Source: 1-14-2-50-31-20 sp964617555 (GTDB taxonomy: Bacteria; Bacteroidota; Ignavibacteria; Ignavibacteriales; Melioribacteraceae). Taken from it: a stretch of 12,142 nucleotides of DNA. The notes under the pieces were generated by a model that was not told the DNA's origin, ran no database searches, and was given only the letters and a program-made list of their open reading frames with translations. Shown here in pieces: positions 7,091 to 12,142 of this stretch; the first letter of the stretch is position 1, and the number at the start of each line of letters is the position of its first letter. The translations under genes were made by a program, and so were the position numbers. Location of the stretch: NCBI GenBank assembly GCA_964617555.1, contig CAZTYP010000069.1:1-12142 (forward strand), in the 5' to 3' direction.

Positions 7091-7097
7091 CCCTTTT
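7091..7097 (-). promoter_or_regulatory. Ribosome binding site deciding the SPOR-gene start
   Basis: AAAAGGG on the - strand ends 7 bases before the ATG at 7083. It lies between the two possible starts and so supports the downstream one. Confidence 0.65.
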
Positions 7098-7121
7098 TAA
7101 ACATGTAAAAGAAAGAACATT

Positions 7122-8450
7122 TTATAATTGATATTTATCAACAATTTCAACAAAGTCGCCAAATAGTGTAGCCGAAGTTGCTTTAAAAATTTTAACCTTA
7201 ACTAAATCGCCAATTTTAACATTATTTGCAACCGGAAGAATTACGATTTTATTTGTATCGGTTCTTCCGGAATAGAAATCATCCGATTTTTTACTCAAAC
7301 TTTCAACAAGCACAACATCTTCAGTACCTATCAGTCCTTGGTTTATTTCGAATGAAATTTTTTGTTGTTCGTCAATTATTTCCGTAAGTCGTCTGGATTT
7401 CACATCTTCCGGTACATCATCTTTTATCTTGTAAGCGCGCGTACCTTCGCGAGGAGAATATTTAAACATAAACGCACCGTCATAACGCACTTTTGCCATT
7501 ACGTCCAATGTCATTTTGTGTTCCGCTTCCGTTTCGGTAGGAAACCCGGCGATAATATCTGTGGAAAAAGATACCCCGGGAATTATTTTACGGGCACGGT
7601 CAATAATTCCAAGATAATGCTTAACCGTGTATGTACGGTTCATTGCTTCCAAAATTCTATCGGAACCGGATTGAATCGGAAGGTGAATATAGTTGCAAAT
7701 ATTTGAATGTTCCGCAATAGTATAGAGTAATTTGTCCGATAAATCTTGCGGATGTGAAGTTGTAAAACGAATACGCATATCCGGAGCTGCTTCGGCACAA
7801 GCTGCAAGCAAATCGGAAAAATCATTCTCACCGTCGGAATATGAGTTTACGTTTTGACCGAGTAAAGTAACTTCTCTGAATCCGCGTTCGGATAATTTTT
7901 TAACGTCTTCTACAACAGATATTAATTTACTGCTCCGTTCTCTGCCGCGGGTAAACGGAACAACACAATAAGTACAAAATTTATCGCACCCTCGCATTAC
8001 GGAAATCCAAGCGGATAAACCGTCTTCACGATACGGTTCAATATCTTCGTATGTTTCCGTTCGCGAAAGTCTTACTCCTATTCCTTTTTCACCATTTACC
8101 GCATCATCAATTAAAGAAGGAAGCCGCCTGTATTCATCGGGGCCGACAACCAAGTCCACCATTTTTTTCTTTTCAATCAAGTCGTCTTTAAGGCGCTCGG
8201 CCATACACCCGAGTACACCTATAACCATATTCGGGTTTCTCTGTTTTAATGTACCGATATTGCCAAGACGACCGTGAATACGCTGTTCCGCATTGTCTCT
8301 AACGCTGCAAGTATTAAGGAAGACGACATCGGCGGAATCAATTTTATTTGTTACTTCGTATCCTTTGTTATTTAAAATTCCCATCACTATCTCGGAATCC
8401 GCAAGATTCATCTGGCAGCCGTAGGTTTCTATATATACTTTCCTTTTCAT
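7122..8450 (-). CDS. miaB: tRNA-2-methylthio-N6-dimethylallyladenosine synthase MiaB
   Basis: This 442-residue radical-SAM methylthiotransferase adds the methylthio group to i6A at position 37 of tRNAs that read UNN codons. The N-terminal UPF0004 domain has the three Cys that hold the auxiliary iron-sulfur cluster: C12 (TYGCQMN), C48 (LNTCSVR) and C82 (GVLGCMAE). The radical-SAM domain has C155, C159 and C162 (RGCDKFCTYC) followed by VVPFTRGRERS, which is typical of MiaB. The TRAM domain fills about residues 372-437. Length and all motifs are normal. It is the first gene of the - strand block, divergent from rpiA across 104 bases. The Shine-Dalgarno site is weak. Confidence 0.97.
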   Translation of the reverse strand: MKRKVYIETYGCQMNLADSEIVMGILNNKGYEVTNKIDSADVVFLNTCSVRDNAEQRIHGRLGNIGTLKQRNPNMVIGVLGCMAERLKDDLIEKKKMVDLVVGPDEYRRLPSLIDDAVNGEKGIGVRLSRTETYEDIEPYREDGLSAWISVMRGCDKFCTYCVVPFTRGRERSSKLISVVEDVKKLSERGFREVTLLGQNVNSYSDGENDFSDLLAACAEAAPDMRIRFTTSHPQDLSDKLLYTIAEHSNICNYIHLPIQSGSDRILEAMNRTYTVKHYLGIIDRARKIIPGVSFSTDIIAGFPTETEAEHKMTLDVMAKVRYDGAFMFKYSPREGTRAYKIKDDVPEDVKSRRLTEIIDEQQKISFEINQGLIGTEDVVLVESLSKKSDDFYSGRTDTNKIVILPVANNVKIGDLVKVKIFKATSATLFGDFVEIVDKYQL

Positions 8451-8554
8451 TACAATCTTATTTTAAATTTAATTTTCAAATATAAATAATTATTAAATAG
8501 TAAGGAGAGTTTATAAATTCTTTTGTAGCTTTAAATTTCAAATCGGATATTTTT
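8451..8554. promoter_or_regulatory. Divergent promoter region, miaB and rpiA
   Basis: This is a 104-base, very AT-rich gap. Toward miaB the - strand has TATATTTG (8477-8484), a full match to the Bacteroidota -7 consensus, about 27 bases from the start, but no matching -33 element. Toward rpiA there is TATAAA (8512-8517) with a poor -35 (TTATTA, 8490-8495). Both promoters should be here because the genes are divergent; the exact elements are tentative. An AAGGAG (8502-8507) looks like a Shine-Dalgarno site but has no start codon in reach. Confidence 0.35.
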
Positions 8555-9244
8555 ATGACAAAGCAAGAAATTTTAAAAAGGAACGCCGCAGAAAAAGCCG
8601 TTGAATTTATTAAATCCGGTATGGTCCTTGGTTTTGGAACCGGATCTACATTTAATTATGTTCTTTACCTGCTTTCCGAAAAATTAAAATCGGGCGAATT
8701 GAAAAATATACTAGGAGTTCCCTCATCCGAAAAAACAGAAAAATTAGCAAAGGAATTAAACATTAGAACAGCTTCCCTTTCGGATTACACCACACTTGAT
8801 TTAACAATAGACGGAGCGGATGAAGTAGACAAAAAGCTTAATTTAATTAAAGGCGGCGGAGCCGCTCATCTACGCGAAAAAATAATTGCACAAGCAAGTA
8901 AACAGTATGTAATTATTGTTGATGAATCTAAGATATCGAAAGTACTCGGAGAAAAATGGGCGGTGCCGATTGAAGTAATTAAAATGGCGGTTGACGTTGA
9001 AAGAGAATTCCTAGAATCTATGGGAGCAAAAGTTAAATTGCGATTAAACCAAAATAACATTCCGTTTATTACCGATGAAGGGAATTATATACTTGATGCA
9101 AACTTCGGGATTATTTCTTATCCGAAAAAATTGGCAAGAAAATTAGAAAAACGCGCGGGTATTGTTGAACACGGGCTTTTTATAAATATGGCTGATTATG
9201 TTGTTGTTGCTAAAAGTAGTAATATAGAAATTTTAAGTAAATAA
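8555..9244 (+). CDS. rpiA: Ribose-5-phosphate isomerase A
   Basis: This 229-residue enzyme of the non-oxidative pentose phosphate pathway interconverts ribose 5-phosphate and ribulose 5-phosphate in the cytoplasm. The phosphate-binding loop GFGTGST is at 26-32. The active-site block TIDGADEVD (84-92) gives D86 and D89, matching E. coli D81 and D84. KGGGAAHLREK (99-109) gives K99 and the catalytic base E108, matching K94 and E103. Here AAHL stands where E. coli has AALT, a small change next to the base. VAKSSNIEIL lies near the end. Length is normal. The gene is divergent from miaB and is followed 13 bases later by hupE, with which it is probably co-transcribed. Confidence 0.95.
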   Translation: MTKQEILKRNAAEKAVEFIKSGMVLGFGTGSTFNYVLYLLSEKLKSGELKNILGVPSSEKTEKLAKELNIRTASLSDYTTLDLTIDGADEVDKKLNLIKGGGAAHLREKIIAQASKQYVIIVDESKISKVLGEKWAVPIEVIKMAVDVEREFLESMGAKVKLRLNQNNIPFITDEGNYILDANFGIISYPKKLARKLEKRAGIVEHGLFINMADYVVVAKSSNIEILSK

Positions 9245-9257
9245 TTTATATGATAAA

Positions 9258-9851
9258 ATGAGGTTGATTTTGGAAAAAACGTGTATCCTGAAAATTGTTA
9301 TGCTTTTTCTTGGAATTCCGACATTACTTTCAGCTCATCCGAGTTTATCGCATTTATCCGGTTTAACAGACGGTTTAATCCACCCTTTCAGTGGAACTGA
9401 TCACTTATTGGCAATGCTCGCCATAGGTATTTGGGCATCTCAAATACCCGATAAAGCAGTGTGGAAACTTCCTGCAACTTTTATTTTTGTAATGCTAATC
9501 GGCGGATTATTCGGACTCACTAAAATTCAAATTCCCTTTGTTGAACAAATTATTATTACCTCCGTTTTTGTTTCGGGAATTTTAATTGCATTAGTTGCAA
9601 AGTTTAATTCAAATACTGCAATGTTGCTCGTAGTAGTTTTTGCTTTTTTTCACGGCTATGCGCATGGTGCTGAAATTCTTGTAAACACTTCATGGATAGA
9701 ATATGTTGCAGGTTTCCTTTTCTCCACTCTTTTTCTGCTTTCTGTAGGAATTTTTGCCGGATTTTACTTGGGAAAGAAGTATTTCCCGATTTTAAAATAT
9801 ACGGGATTTGCAATCATTTTTATTGGAATAACATTATTTTTCGTCCGATGA
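9258..9851 (+). CDS. HupE/UreJ-family metal permease
   Basis: This 197-residue membrane protein probably moves nickel or cobalt. An N-terminal signal-like segment (about 9-25) ends in SA, so cleavage would leave His27 as the first mature residue, as in characterised HupE proteins. The family motif HPXXGXDH is present as HPFSGTDH (42-49), followed by LLAMLAIGIWA. HGYAHGAE (132-139) is the second His-rich, membrane-embedded motif. About five or six further membrane segments run to the C-terminus. No hydrogenase, urease or nickel-chaperone gene is in the window, so the client enzyme is unknown. It follows rpiA by 13 bases with no terminator. There is no clear Shine-Dalgarno site; an alternative ATG at 9300 would cut off the charged start of the signal segment, so 9258 is preferred. 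Confidence 0.88.
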   Translation: MRLILEKTCILKIVMLFLGIPTLLSAHPSLSHLSGLTDGLIHPFSGTDHLLAMLAIGIWASQIPDKAVWKLPATFIFVMLIGGLFGLTKIQIPFVEQIIITSVFVSGILIALVAKFNSNTAMLLVVVFAFFHGYAHGAEILVNTSWIEYVAGFLFSTLFLLSVGIFAGFYLGKKYFPILKYTGFAIIFIGITLFFVR

Positions 9852-9892
9852 TATAAAAAACATTAGCCGTTTGTTGCTCCTATTTTTACAGA

Positions 9893-10390
9893 TTATTTAT
9901 AATTAACAAACTGAGTGGGAAAATCAAAATCCGCCTCTTTAATTGCATTAATTACAGTTTGCAAGTCATCACGCTTTGCCCCTTGCACACGAACTTTATC
10001 GTCCATAATTTGTGCATTGACTTTTAGTTTCAAGTCCTTTACAAGTTTGGTAATCTTCTTTCCGTTTTCTTTGGATATACCGCTTTGCAAATTTATTGTT
10101 TGACGTACTCTTCCACCCGAAGCAGGTTCTGCTTCTTGCGGTTGCATTGATTTTAACGAAAGTTTCCTTTTTAAAAATTTTGTTTGTAAAATATCGAACG
10201 AAGCTTTTAATGCATAATCGTCTTTTGAGTTTATAAGAATTGTTTTATCATTTTTATTAAGTGTTATTTCGGTTTTAGAATCTTTTAAATCGTAACGTTG
10301 ACGAACCTCTTTAACGGCTTGGTTTACAGCATTATCAACTTCTTGAAAATCTATTTCGGATACTACATCAAAAGATGAATTTTTTGCCAT
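9893..10390 (-). CDS. YajQ-family nucleotide/c-di-GMP-binding protein
   Basis: This 165-residue cytoplasmic protein is of normal family length. It opens with the family signature SSFDVVSEIDFQEVDNAV and has two ferredoxin-like halves. The second contains KKITKLVKDLKLKVNAQI (111-128) and VRVQGAKRDDLQTVI (133-147), and the protein ends FPTQFVNYK. YajQ proteins bind nucleotides. Some, for example in Xanthomonas, bind cyclic di-GMP and work with a transcription factor; whether this one does is not visible. A Shine-Dalgarno site TGGAG (10396-10400) lies 5 bases before the ATG. It converges on hupE with only 41 bases between the stops and no hairpin terminator, and is divergent from the polyphosphate kinase gene. 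Confidence 0.93.
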   Translation of the reverse strand: MAKNSSFDVVSEIDFQEVDNAVNQAVKEVRQRYDLKDSKTEITLNKNDKTILINSKDDYALKASFDILQTKFLKRKLSLKSMQPQEAEPASGGRVRQTINLQSGISKENGKKITKLVKDLKLKVNAQIMDDKVRVQGAKRDDLQTVINAIKEADFDFPTQFVNYK

Positions 10391-10608
10391 GGGAACTCCA
10401 TTAATTATAATTTATATTTTAAAGTTACTAATTCTATTCATAAAATAAATATGAGTAAAAAATCTCTAACAATATTTGGTGTATGAAATTTTAAACATTC
10501 GGTTTGTATCCGGTAAACTTAATACATCTGTTTTTTTACTAAAAAAATAATAATATGTGGAATAATATTTAATACATTCTTATTTTACAGAAAAAAGCCG
10601 GAGTAAAA
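10391..10608. promoter_or_regulatory. Divergent AT-rich region between yajQ and ppk2
   Basis: This 218-base gap is the largest in the window without a gene and should hold both promoters. I see no convincing -35/-10 pair and no Pho-box-like site. It has a direct repeat TTAATACAT at 10519-10527 and 10569-10577, exactly 50 bases apart, each followed by a T-rich then an A-rich run. An 11-codon frame beginning with ATG at 10451 is too short to call a gene. The Shine-Dalgarno site of the kinase gene is GGAG at 10600-10603, 5 bases before its ATG. Confidence 0.4.
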
Positions 10609-11397
10609 ATGGGAAATAAAAAATTATCCAAAAAGGAATACGAAAAAGAATTACGAAAATTACAAGTGGAATTAGTGAAACTTCAGGAATGGATTAAATA
10701 CAAAGGTTTGAAAGTAGTAGTAATTTTTGAGGGACGGGATGCCGCAGGGAAAGGAGGAACAATAAAAAGGATTTTAGATAAACTGAATCCTCGCGTATGC
10801 CGTGTTGTTGCCTTGGGCACACCTACGGAAAAAGAAAAGACACAATGGTATTTTCAAAGATATGTTCCACACTTACCTGCTGCGGGCGAAATGGTTTTAT
10901 TTGACCGCAGTTGGTATAACCGAGCAGGAGTTGAAAAGGTAATGAACTTTTGTACTGAAGAAGAATACGAAGAGTTCATGCGTTCGTGTCCCGAATTTGA
11001 ACGGATGCTTGTTCGTTCCGGAATTATTTTGATTAAATATTGGTTTTCCGTTAGCGATGAAGAACAGGAACGGCGCTTTCAAAAAAGAATACACGACCCG
11101 ATACGCAGATGGAAATTGAGCCCTATGGATTTGGAATCACGTGCACGCTGGGTTGAATACTCGAAAGCAAAAGATGAAATGTTTAAATATACCGATATTA
11201 AACAAGCCCCGTGGTACGTTGTGGAAGCGGATAATAAAAAATGTGCGAGGCTCAATACAATTCACCATCTCCTTAGTAAAATTCCTTACGAAGATTTATC
11301 GCCAAAACCAATTACACTGCCCCCTCGCAAAAAAGGGAAAGGATACATTCGTCCTCCGTTTGAAGACCAAACTTTTGTACCGAAAATTTGCGGTTAA
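10609..11397 (+). CDS. ppk2: Polyphosphate kinase 2 (PPK2), class I-like
   Basis: This 262-residue single-domain PPK2 transfers phosphate between inorganic polyphosphate and nucleotides, most likely making ATP or GTP from the diphosphates. Walker A GRDAAGKGG is at 42-50. The Walker B-type block VLFDRSWYNRAGVE (96-109) contains D99 and R100. The lid region is rich in Arg (about 155-180: ERRFQKRIHDPIRRWKLSPMD), and APWYVVEADNKKCARLN (200-216) is the usual C-terminal motif. Length and motifs match the one-domain class I type (the P. aeruginosa/Sinorhizobium group), although class cannot be proven by motifs alone. It is divergent from yajQ and ends 3 bases from the stop of the convergent GSCFA gene. 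Confidence 0.93.
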   Translation: MGNKKLSKKEYEKELRKLQVELVKLQEWIKYKGLKVVVIFEGRDAAGKGGTIKRILDKLNPRVCRVVALGTPTEKEKTQWYFQRYVPHLPAAGEMVLFDRSWYNRAGVEKVMNFCTEEEYEEFMRSCPEFERMLVRSGIILIKYWFSVSDEEQERRFQKRIHDPIRRWKLSPMDLESRARWVEYSKAKDEMFKYTDIKQAPWYVVEADNKKCARLNTIHHLLSKIPYEDLSPKPITLPPRKKGKGYIRPPFEDQTFVPKICG

Positions 11398-11400
11398 CAA

Positions 11401-12142
11401 TCAAATTAATTGTGATTTGAAATAATCCGAATCGGACTTCAGAGATAGGTGTTTCTCCCTCTTTTCAAGAGTCTCTATTTTTTTGATCATTGAAGAAATA
11501 AACTTTTGATGTTCATCCGAGTTCTTGTTTCTCACTCTATGGTTACGTGCGGAAACTATTTTCGAAATATCTTTTATTAATTGCAAACAATGTTCCGAGC
11601 AGATTACATTACTAAACTTTTCCCAAATATAATCGGTAGCCATTTTATTCGGGTGAATCAAGTCGGAATTGTAAAAGCGGTAATCGCGTAAATCATCCAT
11701 AATAATTTCGTAGGACGGAAAATAATTACAATTTTTTTCCTTTTTAATAATTTCGTCAATTGCAAGTAAAAGTATGGCTTTGCTCAGTTGATTGTTTACA
11801 GCCCCGTTTTTCCAATGCCTCACAGGGCTAACGGTAAAAATAAATCTTACTTCCGGATTAAAATTTTTAATTAATCCGACAAGCTCGGAGATATTCTTTT
11901 CAACTTCATACAATGTTAATCTGTAATGCTCAAACATCTTTTGAGGTATTTTATGACAATTGGAAACCACAATCCCTTTTTCCAAATGCTTAAAAACATA
12001 CGATGTACCGAATGTTACAATAATTAAATCGGCAGATTTAAGAAAACGATTGGTTAATTCCATTGATTTATTAATGTTAGCAAGCACAAAATCAACATTG
12101 TGGTAAGAAAAATTACTGTGATGATAAAAACTATGCCATTCG
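11401..12142 (-). CDS. GSCFA-domain protein, 5' end beyond the window
   Basis: This is a partial gene: the frame stays open to the right edge, so the true start and the N-terminal GSCFA motif are not in the window. The 246 visible residues include EWHSFYHHSNFSYHNVDFVL right at the edge, then VTFGTSYVF, NCHKIP, FTVSPVRHWKNG, NQLSKA, YFPSYEIIMDDLRDYRFY and SDLIHPNKMATDYIW, all typical of the family. DLIH (codons 11653-11664) looks like the Asp/His block of SGNH-type hydrolases, the fold class to which I believe GSCFA belongs, with the nucleophile expected in the missing GSC motif. A GTG at 12087 could be mistaken for the start, but conserved sequence continues upstream of it. The substrate is unknown. 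It is convergent with ppk2. Confidence 0.88.
   Translation of the reverse strand, partial: EWHSFYHHSNFSYHNVDFVLANINKSMELTNRFLKSADLIIVTFGTSYVFKHLEKGIVVSNCHKIPQKMFEHYRLTLYEVEKNISELVGLIKNFNPEVRFIFTVSPVRHWKNGAVNNQLSKAILLLAIDEIIKKEKNCNYFPSYEIIMDDLRDYRFYNSDLIHPNKMATDYIWEKFSNVICSEHCLQLIKDISKIVSARNHRVRNKNSDEHQKFISSMIKKIETLEKREKHLSLKSDSDYFKSQLI

Noticed and set aside
8501..8507. Shine-Dalgarno-like AAGGAG before rpiA.
   Set aside because: No usable start codon follows within reach; rpiA starts about 48 bases later. Probably chance or part of the leader.
9869..9911. Inverted repeat GTTTGTT/AACAAAC between hupE and yajQ as a terminator.
   Set aside because: Only 7 bp around a 29-base loop, low GC and no T tract; one arm lies inside yajQ.
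10451..10486. Eleven-codon frame MSKKSLTIFGV in the yajQ/ppk2 gap.
   Set aside because: No ribosome binding site and far too short to separate from chance.
12085..12087. GTG as the start of the GSCFA gene.
   Set aside because: Family-like sequence continues in frame to the window edge, so this codon is internal.

Overview
The window looks like core chromosome from an AT-rich, Gram-negative bacterium of the Bacteroidota/Chlorobiota/Ignavibacteriota group, and Ignavibacteriota is my best guess. The clues are an LptE-type lipoprotein, a GSCFA-domain protein, the grouping of miaB, a sigma-54-type activator and lptE (an order I remember from Bacteroidota relatives), Lys/Ile/Asn-rich proteins, and mixed use of Shine-Dalgarno sites. 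The lineage is inferred from gene content, not from a search. I see no transposase, phage gene, CRISPR array or toxin-antitoxin pair.

Left edge (1-304): an initiator tRNA on the + strand, preceded by candidate promoters and a perfect 10-bp hairpin. It is followed at once by a strong terminator that serves both the tRNA and the gene converging on it.

Central block (305-8450, all - strand): nine genes read right to left. They are miaB, a secreted TPR/SPOR protein, an RNase Z-like MBL hydrolase, a short sigma-54 activator (AAA+ and Fis HTH only), lptE, a membrane family-2 glycosyltransferase, a TPR protein, an AAG-type 3-methyladenine DNA glycosylase and an exported DUF3108 protein. Gaps are mostly under 40 bases and two pairs overlap (activator/lptE by 14 bases, TPR/AAG by 8). 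Breaks of 63 bases (before the activator) and 98 bases (before DUF3108) may hold internal promoters. The shared theme is the cell envelope (SPOR, LptE, glycosyltransferase, DUF3108), with tRNA modification and DNA repair carried along.

Right part: rpiA and a HupE/UreJ-type metal permease form a short + strand pair divergent from miaB. yajQ on the - strand converges on hupE. A class I-like PPK2 polyphosphate kinase is divergent from yajQ and ends 3 bases from the stop of a convergent GSCFA gene, which runs off the right edge.

Almost every frame belongs to a recognisable family and no clearly new system is visible. The best leads are the RNase Z-like protein without an exosite, the receiver-less activator coupled to lptE, the uncharacterised glycosyltransferase in the lptE operon, the hairpin in the tRNA leader, and a possible remnant of the AAG 3' end.
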